In this document: piece after piece, positions 1 through 8,133 of the stretch
Numbering within the stretch: position 1 is the first letter of the stretch
How the letters are laid out: each line of letters begins with the position of its first letter
Assembly: GCF_018599245.1 (NCBI RefSeq)
Contig: NZ_JAHEVJ010000006.1
Span: forward strand, 62,001 to 126,000
DNA length: 64,000 nt
Direction: 5' to 3'
DNA from: Aliiroseovarius lamellibrachiae
GTDB taxonomy: Bacteria > Pseudomonadota > Alphaproteobacteria > Rhodobacterales > Rhodobacteraceae
Notes under the pieces: generated by a model
Told to the model about the DNA's origin: nothing
Database searches by the model: none
The model's input: the letters and a program-made list of their open reading frames with translations, nothing else
Made by a program: the position numbers and the translations under genes

Positions 1-981
1 TGGCAATTGCGGCGCCTCACCTTCGGGATAGGTTTGCAACAACGGGAACCGCCGCGCGGGTTTATAGTGGTGATCCGAATGGCGTTGCAGATTGATCAGC
101 AACCAGTTTGACGCGCGGTGATCCGCGTTCCACGAATGATGCGGCATGACATGTTCGTATTTGCCATGGCCCAGATGTTTGCGGGTCAGCCCGTAATGCT
201 CCACATAATTCGTCAGTTCCAACTGCCAGACGGCAATCAGCGCTTGGAATGCAAACAGCGCAAGCCCCAGCCAACCGCCGAGGATCACGGCCAAAAGCAC
301 GGCCATCAATTGCAACACGCCATAGCGCCAAAATGGGTTTTTCCCATCAAGGGACGATAGCCCACGCCGCGCCAGCATCGCCCGCTCTGCCCGCCACGCC
401 GAGATCGGCGCCTCGCGCAAGACGCGCGCAAAATAGCGGTGGAACCCTTCGTTATATCGGGCCGTGACCGCATCGCGCGTGGTGCCCACATGGGGGTGAT
501 GCACCAAAAGATGTTCGGTACGGAAGTGGCTGTAAAGCACTGTGGACAAAAGCAAATCTGCCAACCAACGCTCGACCCGGTTGGATTGGTGCATCAGCTC
601 GTGGCTATAGACAATGCCCACTGTGCCGGACAAAACGCCCACGCCGAAAAAGACACCGAATTTCTCACCAACAGACAGGTGTTCTGCGCCTGTGACATAA
701 ATCAACATGCCGTAGATCATCACAAATTGGATCGGAAACCAGATCATCGTGATCAAACGGTACCAGAACAGTTGTTCCTCCGTCGTGTCCAGATCAGGAT
801 TGTCCGTGTTGCGCCCCAACCAAGCATCAAGGCCGGTGTAAAGCCACCAAGTGCCAAAGGGTGGCAAAAGCAAATACCACCCGCCTTTTGTGGCGGCGAA
901 ATAGACCAGAATGGGCAGCACGATGGAAATTCCAAACGGGGCGGCGTGGCTGAAACGGGCGACTTTTGACGCGGGAACCAT
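1..981 (-). CDS. alkB: alkane 1-monooxygenase (AlkB), C-terminus cut by window
   Basis: Membrane di-iron hydroxylase that oxidises terminal carbons of medium-chain alkanes or related hydrocarbons. 327 codons are visible from the ATG at 979-981, preceded by AGGAT; the reading frame runs off the left edge, so the C-terminus is missing. The histidine boxes of the family are present in order: HELMH (residues 127-131), HLLVHH (157-162), a family NYVEHYG stretch (258-264) and LQRHSDHH (298-305). Hydrophobic segments near 17-50, 75-97, 107-125 and 222-252 fit a multi-pass inner-membrane protein. It follows mutY on the same strand after 40 bases. Redox partners (rubredoxin and its reductase) are not visible here. 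The related xylene monooxygenase hydroxylase is less likely because the NYVEHYG motif is typical of AlkB. Confidence 0.93.
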   Translation of the reverse strand, partial: MVPASKVARFSHAAPFGISIVLPILVYFAATKGGWYLLLPPFGTWWLYTGLDAWLGRNTDNPDLDTTEEQLFWYRLITMIWFPIQFVMIYGMLIYVTGAEHLSVGEKFGVFFGVGVLSGTVGIVYSHELMHQSNRVERWLADLLLSTVLYSHFRTEHLLVHHPHVGTTRDAVTARYNEGFHRYFARVLREAPISAWRAERAMLARRGLSSLDGKNPFWRYGVLQLMAVLLAVILGGWLGLALFAFQALIAVWQLELTNYVEHYGLTRKHLGHGKYEHVMPHHSWNADHRASNWLLINLQRHSDHHYKPARRFPLLQTYPEGEAPQLP

Positions 982-1021
982 AGCGAGATCCTTATCCTCC
1001 CAAAAAACAACTCGGGGAACA

Positions 1022-2080
1022 TTATCCCACATCCACAAGCGCGACTTGCGCAAAGTCAAGCGCTTTGCGCATAACCGTGGGTAAATCCGACGGGCGGATC
1101 TGTTGAAACTCGCCTTGATTGGGCGCGGCGTCGAGCGGCAGATGCGCCACCCTTAACGCAAGCCGCAGGTGGAAATGTGTGAAGGTATGGCGCACTTCTG
1201 CGCCCGGATCCTGCCAATCCGCCACGATGGGCGGGGCTTCATGTGCGGTCTCGCCCCATTCGGCCCCCGGCCAGCCGAGCATGCCGCCAAGCAGCCCCTT
1301 ATCCGGGCGACGCTCCACCAGCCACGCACCATCCGTGCGCCGCGCCAGATAGGCAATGCCATAGCGCGTCGGCTTCGGCGCTTTTTTGCGCTTACGTGGA
1401 AGCTCTGCTGCGAGGCCAGAGGCGCGCGATTTACACGGCGCACGCCACGGGCAAATTCTGCAGGCTGGTGACTTTGGTGTGCAAATTGTGGCCCCCAGAT
1501 CCATCACGGCTTGGGCATAGTCGCCGGGGCGCGTCAAAGGGGTCAACGCAGAAGCCGCCTCTTTCATCATCGGTTTGGCATCGGGCATTGGGGTTTCGAT
1601 CTGAAACACCCGTGCCATGACCCGCTCCACATTGCCGTCGACAACGGTTTCCGGCAGGTCGTAAGCGATGGCGGATATGGCGGCTGACGTATAGGGTCCG
1701 ATGCCCGGAAGCGTCTCTAACCCAGCGCGATCTGTGGGAAATCCGCCCCTTGCCGTCACTTCGCGGGCGCATTTCAAAAGATTGCGGGCGCGGGCGTAAT
1801 ATCCAAGACCCGCCCATTCCCCCATCACCTGATCATCCTTGGCCGCAGCGAGATCCTCTACCCTGGGCCAAAGGGACAAAAAACGCAGGAAATAGGATTT
1901 CACGGCGGCGACGGTGGTTTGCTGAAGCATAATCTCAGACAGCCAGATGGCGTAGGGATCGGGGATCACACCGACGGCACGATCAGCGGGAGAGACCCGC
2001 CAAGGCAATGCGCGCGCGTGCGCATCATACCATGCCAGCAATTCCACAGGATCCGGGCCCTCTGCCTGTCCGTCACGCAT
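1022..2080 (-). CDS. mutY: A/G-specific adenine glycosylase MutY
   Basis: Base-excision repair enzyme that removes adenine mispaired with 8-oxoguanine. The 352-residue protein has the usual family length. It shows the catalytic Glu in SEIMLQQT (E49), a helix-hairpin-helix LPGIGPYT (124-131) followed by the catalytic Asp in VVDGN (D148), and the C-x6-C-x2-C-x5-C loop binding the [4Fe-4S] cluster (C200, C207, C210, C216). The C-terminal third is the NUDIX-like domain that recognises 8-oxoG. It is divergent from the DUF721 gene with about 60 bases between the starts. A second oxidised-guanine enzyme, mutT, lies near 40.9 kb. Confidence 0.96.
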   Translation of the reverse strand: MRDGQAEGPDPVELLAWYDAHARALPWRVSPADRAVGVIPDPYAIWLSEIMLQQTTVAAVKSYFLRFLSLWPRVEDLAAAKDDQVMGEWAGLGYYARARNLLKCAREVTARGGFPTDRAGLETLPGIGPYTSAAISAIAYDLPETVVDGNVERVMARVFQIETPMPDAKPMMKEAASALTPLTRPGDYAQAVMDLGATICTPKSPACRICPWRAPCKSRASGLAAELPRKRKKAPKPTRYGIAYLARRTDGAWLVERRPDKGLLGGMLGWPGAEWGETAHEAPPIVADWQDPGAEVRHTFTHFHLRLALRVAHLPLDAAPNQGEFQQIRPSDLPTVMRKALDFAQVALVDVG

Positions 2081-2143
2081 CTGTTATCCTTCTTCATTTC
2101 TTTCCTCTGGCATTGCCGGTGGAAGCGCTTAGAATACGGGCAA

Positions 2144-2707
2144 ATGAGGAAGTTACCAGCCGTGACAAAACCGGTCAAAATGCAGGGCGAAACGGGGGGC
2201 AAAATCCCTCGCCGCAAACGCGGGTTCGAGCGCACCTCGAGCTTGCTTATGGCGCGCATCCGCAAGGCGGGTGAAACGCGGGGGTTTGCTGTGACGCGGG
2301 TGTTGACCCATTGGGGTGACATTGTCGGGCAGGATATCGCCCAGATCGCCCGACCGGTTGATGTGTCTTATGGCCGTGGTGGCATGGGGGCCACTTTGAC
2401 GGTGCTGACCACCGGCGCACAGGCCCCGATGCTTGAGATGCAAAAGGAAAAACTGCGGGATCGTGTGAACGGCGTTTACGGCTATAACGCGATCGCGCGC
2501 ATTCGCATCACCCAAACCGCCCCCACCGGATTTGCCGAGGGGCAGGTACAATTCACCCCCGCCCCCAAAGTGAAAAAAGAACCCGACCCAGAAACTGTCG
2601 CCGAAGTGCGCAACACCGCAGCGAATGTGACCGACGATGGGTTGCGCGCAGCACTTGAGGCACTGGGCAACAATGTCATAACAAAACACAAGCACCAAAG
2701 AGGCTGA
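2144..2707 (+). CDS. DUF721 / DciA-family protein
   Basis: DUF721 proteins include DciA, the ancestral DnaB helicase loader; whether this alphaproteobacterial member loads helicase is inference. From the ATG at 2144 the protein has 187 residues. An Arg/Lys-rich N-terminus is followed by the core (around residues 25-120, with LTHWGDIVGQDIA) and a Pro/Lys/Glu-rich linker. The frame stays open upstream into the divergent mutY gene, but the family core begins after this Met; an ATG at 2180 is an alternative. The DsbA-like gene starts 7 bases downstream, so the two are probably co-transcribed. Confidence 0.8.
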   Translation: MRKLPAVTKPVKMQGETGGKIPRRKRGFERTSSLLMARIRKAGETRGFAVTRVLTHWGDIVGQDIAQIARPVDVSYGRGGMGATLTVLTTGAQAPMLEMQKEKLRDRVNGVYGYNAIARIRITQTAPTGFAEGQVQFTPAPKVKKEPDPETVAEVRNTAANVTDDGLRAALEALGNNVITKHKHQRG

Positions 2708-2713
2708 GACCTG

Positions 2714-3367
2714 ATGAACCGTTTTATCCCAATGATTGCCGCCGCACTGATCGCCCTTGGTGGCGGTGCATATTTCATGAGCCAGAACAGTGGCACCGTA
2801 CCCGGCGTTTCGCTGGCTATGGCGGAAGATGCCGCGGTTGAGCCCGTAAAAGACATGGTGATGGGCGATGAAAATGCGCCGGTCACAGTGATCGAATACG
2901 CGTCTTACACCTGTCCCCATTGCGCCAACTGGCACGAAAACATCTTTGATAAACTCAAGGCCGACTACATCGACACCGGAAAAGTGAAATTCATTCACCG
3001 CGAAGTGTTCTTTGATCGGTTTGGCCTGTGGGCGGGCATGATTGCGCGCTGTGGTGGCGACATGCGGTATTTTGGTCTGAACGACATGATCTATTCGACC
3101 CAAAAAGAATGGATTGGCGAAGGCGACCCAACCCTGATCCTTGAAAACCTGCGTAAAATTGGCCGCAAGGCGGGCATGTCAAACGAGGAAATGGACAGCT
3201 GTATGGGCGACGAAAAATTCGCACAAAGCTTGGTGGCCGCCTATCAAACCAACGCCGCGGCAGATGAGATCAACTCCACCCCATCTTTCATCATCGGCGG
3301 CGAGAAATTCTCGAACATGTCGTATAAAGATTTCGCAGCCGCAATTGACGCGAAGTTGGCGCAATAA
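2714..3367 (+). CDS. DsbA-family thiol-disulfide oxidoreductase
   Basis: Exported thioredoxin-fold protein likely to introduce or shuffle disulfides in the periplasm. The N-terminus is a signal peptide or anchor (hydrophobic residues 5-20). The active site is CPHC (C67 and C70) inside YTCPHCANWH, and a cis-proline loop appears as NSTPSF near residue 190. The 217-residue length and the helical insertion fit the DsbA/Com1 group (thioredoxin_4). It lies 7 bases after the DUF721 gene and is followed by a strong hairpin terminator. Confidence 0.9.
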   Translation: MNRFIPMIAAALIALGGGAYFMSQNSGTVPGVSLAMAEDAAVEPVKDMVMGDENAPVTVIEYASYTCPHCANWHENIFDKLKADYIDTGKVKFIHREVFFDRFGLWAGMIARCGGDMRYFGLNDMIYSTQKEWIGEGDPTLILENLRKIGRKAGMSNEEMDSCMGDEKFAQSLVAAYQTNAAADEINSTPSFIIGGEKFSNMSYKDFAAAIDAKLAQ

Positions 3368-3390
3368 GCGTTAGCTTTGTGAATGAATGC

Positions 3391-3424
3391 ACAACGCCCG
3401 TCTGTTTTTACAGGCGGGCGTTGT
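3391..3424. terminator. bidirectional hairpin terminator
   Basis: A 14-base stem (3391-3404 with 3411-3424, one G-T pair) around a 6-base T-rich loop. It sits between the convergent dsbA-like gene and lpxK and probably ends both transcripts. A T-rich run follows on the plus strand. Confidence 0.85.
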
Positions 3425-3436
3425 TTATTTATGACC

Positions 3437-4426
3437 CTATAGCCCAATTTCCGCCAAGGCGGCATCCAAAGGGGCTTCATCATCCAACACCAAACGCACC
3501 GGCACCGTCAGCACCTTACACCGGAAAGATTGCGGCAAGCGCACCGCGTCTTTTTCCGTGGTGACAAGCTGTGCCCCGATGGTGGCGGCCTCAATCTCAA
3601 GCCGTTTCATCAGCGCTTCGGAGAGCGGTTGATGATCGGACAAACCTTCACCGCGCAGCACATTTGCGCCCATCATCTTCAACGTCGCAAAGAATTTCTC
3701 AGGGTGCCCGATGCCCGCAAAGGCCAACACGTCCTGCCCAGCAAAATCCATCCCCATCTGCAGGGGCTGTAAGTGGCCGGTAATATGCGGGACCGTGATT
3801 TTGCCAAACCAATCCTTGGCGAATTTGACTTGTGCATTCTGCGCGCCGATCGACAACAGCAAATCCGCGCGTTTTAGTCCCTGTTCCACAGGTTCACGCA
3901 GTGGGCCCGCCGGAATGCAGCGCGCATTGCCAAAGCCTTTGACCGCGTCCACAACGACAATCGACAGCGTTTTATTCACGGAAGGGTTCTGAAACCCATC
4001 ATCCATCAAAATCACATCCGCCCCCGCCGCTTCGGCCGCACGCACACCCGCGGCACGGTCTTTGGCGATCCAGGTTTTGGTGAATGCCGCCATCAACAGG
4101 GGTTCATCCCCCACGTCATCAGCAGAATGGGTCCGGGTATCGACCAAAACAGGCCCCGCCAACGTGCCCTTGTGGCCCCGCGACACCACTTGCACATCTT
4201 TGCCACGCGCAAGCAACCTCTGCGCCAAGGCGATGGTTGTAGGGGTTTTCCCCGTGCCACCGGCATTGATATTGCCGATGCAAATCACCGGCACCTGCGC
4301 GCCGTATCCCACCCCGCGCAAACGCCGCGCCGTGGCCGCCCCGTAAAGCCACCCAAAGGGCGCCAGCACGCGGGCGCGCCACTCTGGGTGTCGGGGTGAG
4401 GTGAACCAAAAACTTGGCGTTTTCAT
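3437..4426 (-). CDS. lpxK: tetraacyldisaccharide 4'-kinase LpxK
   Basis: Inner-membrane kinase that adds the 4'-phosphate to the lipid A disaccharide. The 329-residue protein has the Walker A loop [11 protein letters not shown] (51-61) and the family DDGFQNPS stretch (around 140-147). A hydrophobic N-terminal segment fits membrane association. The gene starts 2 bases after the waaA stop, so waaA-lpxK form an operon for lipid A/Kdo assembly. Confidence 0.96.
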   Translation of the reverse strand: MKTPSFWFTSPRHPEWRARVLAPFGWLYGAATARRLRGVGYGAQVPVICIGNINAGGTGKTPTTIALAQRLLARGKDVQVVSRGHKGTLAGPVLVDTRTHSADDVGDEPLLMAAFTKTWIAKDRAAGVRAAEAAGADVILMDDGFQNPSVNKTLSIVVVDAVKGFGNARCIPAGPLREPVEQGLKRADLLLSIGAQNAQVKFAKDWFGKITVPHITGHLQPLQMGMDFAGQDVLAFAGIGHPEKFFATLKMMGANVLRGEGLSDHQPLSEALMKRLEIEAATIGAQLVTTEKDAVRLPQSFRCKVLTVPVRLVLDDEAPLDAALAEIGL

Positions 4427-4427
4427 C

Positions 4428-5660
4428 TTACACTCTCCGCTTGTCGAGCATTTTCACCACAAGCTCTTCGACCAATGTCGACACCTCGGCGCCGCTTGTC
4501 GTGATGTCCCAGGCGGCCATGGCCATTTCAGCGGCGCGCTCTGGCTGCAAAAGATATTCAACCTCATCCGCAAGCTTACTTACATCGCGAACGTGACACG
4601 CCGCCCCCGCGGCCTGAAGGCGTGCAAAGGCACCAGCGTGTTGGTCGAGATGAGATCCAAACATGACCACCGACCCCAAGGATGCAGGCTCATTCGGGCT
4701 GGTACATGGCCCACCCGTTAGGGTTTGACCGATCAAAGTCGTGGGTGACAGATGCATCCACAGCCCCTCTTCACCGGGTTGGTCCGCGATATACACCTGC
4801 ACCTCTGGCGTTGGATCCTCATCCTGAGATCGCAGCGCCACCACCCAGCCGTCCTCATCGAGCTTTTGCGCCAAAGCCGGGGCGCGGCTGGGATCATCCG
4901 GGATCAAAACCAACAACAACCGATGCGATTTGCGCATGACCTGACGATGCGCCGCCAGGATCATCGCGTCTTCGTCCGCATTGCAATTCAACGCCAGCCA
5001 GATCGGCCGCGCGCCCAGCGCGTTCGCCATATCGTCGCGTTCCGCCTGATTACAGCTGGGCGGTTGGGTTTGCTCCTGCAAGGCACCCACCACTTGCAGC
5101 TTGCTCATCGGCAGGCCAATACGCGACAATTTCGAAGCCGAAATATCATTTTCCGCTAGAATAGTCTCAAATCCCAATGCAATTTTGCGAAGGGATCCCC
5201 GGGCCCAACGCAAGCCCGGCTGGTCCGTCAAAGGAGATCTGGCATTGATCCAAAGGGCGGGAATGCCGCGGGCATGGCTTTCTGACAACAAGGAAATCTC
5301 CAGCCGCTGACCCATCCACATCACCATATCCGGCGCCCAATGATCCAGAAACCTGCGCACCGATTTCGCGGCCTCATCCGGCAACGGCTGCAGCAATATC
5401 AACTCCGCAAGGTCTTGGGGAAGCTCAAACGCGCCATTGCCCCCACGACAAGTAATTAGAAAGCACAAATCATCCCGAGATTGGGTCAACTGACGAACGA
5501 ATCCCAGCAATGCCTGAAGCTCGCCGATGCCCCCAACATGACACCAAACCAGCGGACCACCCGTTGGACGTGGCGGGTAGTTTTCTGGATCACCATTGAC
5601 CTCGTCACCCCGTCTCAGGCGGTGAACCAAGCGATGGAAATAGACGCCCGTTGGCAACAT
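4428..5660 (-). CDS. waaA: 3-deoxy-D-manno-octulosonate transferase (WaaA/KdtA)
   Basis: Transfers Kdo from CMP-Kdo to lipid IVA at the cytoplasmic face of the inner membrane. The Met at 5658-5660 is preferred to an open frame reaching 5711: it is preceded by an AGAGG-like site and gives about 410 residues. The N-terminal GT-B half carries a [12 protein letters not shown] stretch (the family has a GE motif here). The C-terminal half has the TTLIGQTL...NEPASLG..VMFG nucleotide-sugar region. The sequence is rather divergent from enteric WaaA, and no catalytic data can be read here. It is directly followed by lpxK; kdsB, which makes the CMP-Kdo donor, lies at 24.6 kb. Confidence 0.85.
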   Translation of the reverse strand: MLPTGVYFHRLVHRLRRGDEVNGDPENYPPRPTGGPLVWCHVGGIGELQALLGFVRQLTQSRDDLCFLITCRGGNGAFELPQDLAELILLQPLPDEAAKSVRRFLDHWAPDMVMWMGQRLEISLLSESHARGIPALWINARSPLTDQPGLRWARGSLRKIALGFETILAENDISASKLSRIGLPMSKLQVVGALQEQTQPPSCNQAERDDMANALGARPIWLALNCNADEDAMILAAHRQVMRKSHRLLLVLIPDDPSRAPALAQKLDEDGWVVALRSQDEDPTPEVQVYIADQPGEEGLWMHLSPTTLIGQTLTGGPCTSPNEPASLGSVVMFGSHLDQHAGAFARLQAAGAACHVRDVSKLADEVEYLLQPERAAEMAMAAWDITTSGAEVSTLVEELVVKMLDKRRV

Positions 5661-5740
5661 GGCCTGCCTCTCTGACCGGAATGCCCCGCATGTGTCGCGG
5701 GTTTGTCCCAATCTAGGCGAGGCGCGCGCGCGGGGAAAGG

Positions 5741-6682
5741 TCAGAACGGCCAGTTTTCCTGCGACAATGCGCTGATTGCCACCAGGATGCGATCAAAGCT
5801 CGCTTTTGCGCGGGGCACGGTGCTGCGCGCGCGTAGATAGCCATGCACCAGACCCGGCTCCTCAACCCAGTGCGCACGGCCGCCTGCGGCCCGAATGCGA
5901 TCGCGATACATGCGCCCATCGTCCGCAAGAGGGTCACATTGAGCGGTGAAAATGACGCTTCGCGGAAGTCCGGCGAAATTGCTATCCGTCAGCGGGGCGG
6001 CTGTCGGGTCTTCGTGTATTTCTGACGTGCCGTGGCGCACAGAATGGTAAAATCGCACCTCCTCGGTGCTAAGCATCGGGGCCTTGGCATGGGTCATATA
6101 GGACCCTTGCGTCATATCCCCGCCAAGCCCCGGATAGATCAGCACTTGGCCTGCAACCGGCACTTTGCCGCGCGCGTGATGTGATACGGCGGCGGCCAGA
6201 TTTCCACCGGCACTGTCACCCACCAAAACAGTCACTCCTGGCCAGGTTAGTGACACATAATTCAGCGTCGTCCACGCATCTTCAAAGGCTGCTGGGTGGG
6301 GGTTTTCCGGGCATAGCCGGTAATCAGCCGAAACCACACGCAGACCTGTGCGATCACAGATTTCAGCACAAACATCATCGTGACTGTCCAACCCGCCGAC
6401 CACAAAACCACCACCGTGATAATAGATCACCGTGGCGTCACTGCCCGGTGCGTCGATCTCATTCTTTGCGGTTGCCTCATAGATCCGGATCGGCACCCCT
6501 TGGGCGTCGCCATCTCGTACACTCACACCATTTGGATAGCCTTGAAAAAAGGCGCGGCACATCGTGTCATAGGTCTTTCGTTGCTCGGCGATGCTCATCA
6601 CCGTTGCGTCGGGGGGATAATAGTCTTCGGTCTTGCGAATGAAGGCCCAAGTCTCTTTGTCGATTAGCTTTTCATAGTCCAT
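5741..6682 (-). CDS. alpha/beta hydrolase, HSL-type esterase
   Basis: Hormone-sensitive-lipase-family esterase (313 residues) acting on short acyl esters; the substrate is unknown. It has the oxyanion motif HGGGF (89-93), the nucleophile elbow GDSAGG (Ser157), and a C-terminal Asp in AQCDPLADDG and His in HGYLRA that complete the triad. There is no signal peptide, so it is cytoplasmic. It lies about 80 bases upstream of waaA on the same strand, with no functional link evident. Confidence 0.9.
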   Translation of the reverse strand: MDYEKLIDKETWAFIRKTEDYYPPDATVMSIAEQRKTYDTMCRAFFQGYPNGVSVRDGDAQGVPIRIYEATAKNEIDAPGSDATVIYYHGGGFVVGGLDSHDDVCAEICDRTGLRVVSADYRLCPENPHPAAFEDAWTTLNYVSLTWPGVTVLVGDSAGGNLAAAVSHHARGKVPVAGQVLIYPGLGGDMTQGSYMTHAKAPMLSTEEVRFYHSVRHGTSEIHEDPTAAPLTDSNFAGLPRSVIFTAQCDPLADDGRMYRDRIRAAGGRAHWVEEPGLVHGYLRARSTVPRAKASFDRILVAISALSQENWPF

Positions 6683-6731
6683 AGATAGGACGCTATCACA
6701 GCAATCAGCCTTGGCAAGTCACCTTGATCCG

Positions 6732-7784
6732 TTAAGGCGCGTGGCGTGGGGTCAGGCTTAGCGCGTGTTCGCGCGCGGCCCCCCCAAGCGGCAAGGGCAC
6801 GACATTCCCGCCTTGGCGCGGGGCAACACCGGGGATGATTTGCGTGGCAATGCCCGCCTGACGCAGGGTATCATGGGCGGCATCAACATCGGGAGAGTTT
6901 TGCGCTGTTCCCGCGACAAGCCAGACCACGCGCTGCCCCGCGCGTGCGCCATTCAATGCGATTTGGATGATTTGGGCTGGATTAGAGACTATACGTTCCG
7001 CATCGCGCCGGGTTAGTGCCAGAAACTCGGGCGTGGTATTCGCCCCATGCAAGACCAGATCGGCACGTTGCATGGCGCCCAGCGCGCGGAATGTAACCAG
7101 ATCGGTCTCACCGGGGCCGACACCAATGATGGCGACGCTTCCGGGCTCCACCCCATTTTGTGCCAACGCATCTGCGATCAAGTCTTCCGCTCCGGCCGTG
7201 TCACCCGCAAGATAGCGGTCTGCAATCGGTCCGTCGATCATCGCTTCCCAAAAGCGTCGGCGGGTGCGGGAGTTGGTGATTTTCGTTTCGATTGTCGCCC
7301 GAAACCCAGACAAGAAGCGCGCCAGTTGACCATAGCCGGTGGGCAGCATCGCCTCGATCCGGGCGCGCAGCACACGGCCAATCACGGGTGCGGTGCCGCC
7401 GGTGGAAATGGCCACCGTAACCGCATCACGCTCCACCACTGAAGGCGTAATGAAATCGCACAATGGTTTCACGTCAGCCACATTGACCAGCGCCCCGGCC
7501 GCTTTGCCGTGTCTGTGCAAAAACGCATCTCGGCTTGGATCGTCCGATGCCCCATAGGCGATCATCACGCCGGCAAAATCCTTGGCACGAGGCAGGCGCG
7601 CAACATGGGTAAAGCCATCGCGCCCAATCAGCGACAGCACCTCGCCACCGGGCGCCGGATCAAACAAGCGCACCTTTGCCCCCGCCGACAACGCACGCTC
7701 TGCACGACGTGCGGCCCCGGTGCCGCCGCCATCCACAAGGATGCTGCGATCGTTCACATCAAGGAAAACAGGGAGGTGTTTCAT
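6732..7784 (-). CDS. cysG: siroheme synthase CysG-like, truncated methyltransferase half
   Basis: The N-terminal 200 residues are a precorrin-2 dehydrogenase/sirohydrochlorin ferrochelatase module. They have the dinucleotide loop VDGGGTGAARR (17-27), the VNVADVKPLCDFITPS stretch and the dimerisation region. A uroporphyrinogen-III methyltransferase domain begins around residue 217 (VAIIGVGPGETDLVT). It loses the GGDPFxFGRG loop, replaced by WLVAGTAQNSPD, and ends shortly after the IPGVAP position, so about 120 residues of that fold are missing. Total length is 350 instead of about 460. It probably makes siroheme from precorrin-2 while another gene supplies the methyltransferase; that is inference. 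It is divergent from soeA. Confidence 0.85.
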   Translation of the reverse strand: MKHLPVFLDVNDRSILVDGGGTGAARRAERALSAGAKVRLFDPAPGGEVLSLIGRDGFTHVARLPRAKDFAGVMIAYGASDDPSRDAFLHRHGKAAGALVNVADVKPLCDFITPSVVERDAVTVAISTGGTAPVIGRVLRARIEAMLPTGYGQLARFLSGFRATIETKITNSRTRRRFWEAMIDGPIADRYLAGDTAGAEDLIADALAQNGVEPGSVAIIGVGPGETDLVTFRALGAMQRADLVLHGANTTPEFLALTRRDAERIVSNPAQIIQIALNGARAGQRVVWLVAGTAQNSPDVDAAHDTLRQAGIATQIIPGVAPRQGGNVVPLPLGGAAREHALSLTPRHAP

Positions 7785-8133
7785 CTGAGGGGCTCCGGGG
7801 TTAATGACTGACTTGCCCTATTATGTGGAACAATTTCCAGACGAGAGTAGGTTATCACCCCTTGAAAAGATGATCGTTCCACGCGTATCGTTTACAAATG
7901 GAATATTATTCCATGTAATTTGATGGGCACAGCACGGGTGGTTTCAAACAGATCAAACGGGGATTCGGTGGAAACGGGGAAAACGGTCCAGTCTGGACCT
8001 AACGCCCCTGCAAACTGGCCCTACCCGGCTCGGGTCCTGCCTGATTGGTTTCAGGTCCGAATGGGTGGGGCAATTCGGTATTTTGACCCGCCCCCCCTAC
8101 ATGCTCGACCATGCCAGCAAGTGACAGGACGAA
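7785..8133. promoter_or_regulatory. divergent cysG/soeA control region with paired palindromes
   Basis: This 349-base stretch contains no convincing gene. It holds two inverted repeats of the same half-site: TGGAA-CAAT-TTCCA at 7826-7839 and TGGAATA-T-TATTCCA at 7899-7913. A further GTTCCAC half-site at 7876-7882 is the exact reverse complement of GTGGAAC at 7825-7831. The arrangement looks like operators for a dimeric regulator shared by the two divergent genes. The sites sit nearer the cysG start, about 40 and 115 bases upstream of it. No regulator gene is adjacent, so the factor cannot be named. Confidence 0.5.

Noticed and set aside
1919-2143. N-terminal extension of the DUF721 protein
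   Set aside because: It overlaps the divergent mutY gene and lacks similarity to the family.
2153-3103. 316-residue open frame on the minus strand
   Set aside because: It lies antisense to the DUF721 and DsbA-like genes, both with recognisable domains; high third-position GC creates such shadows.
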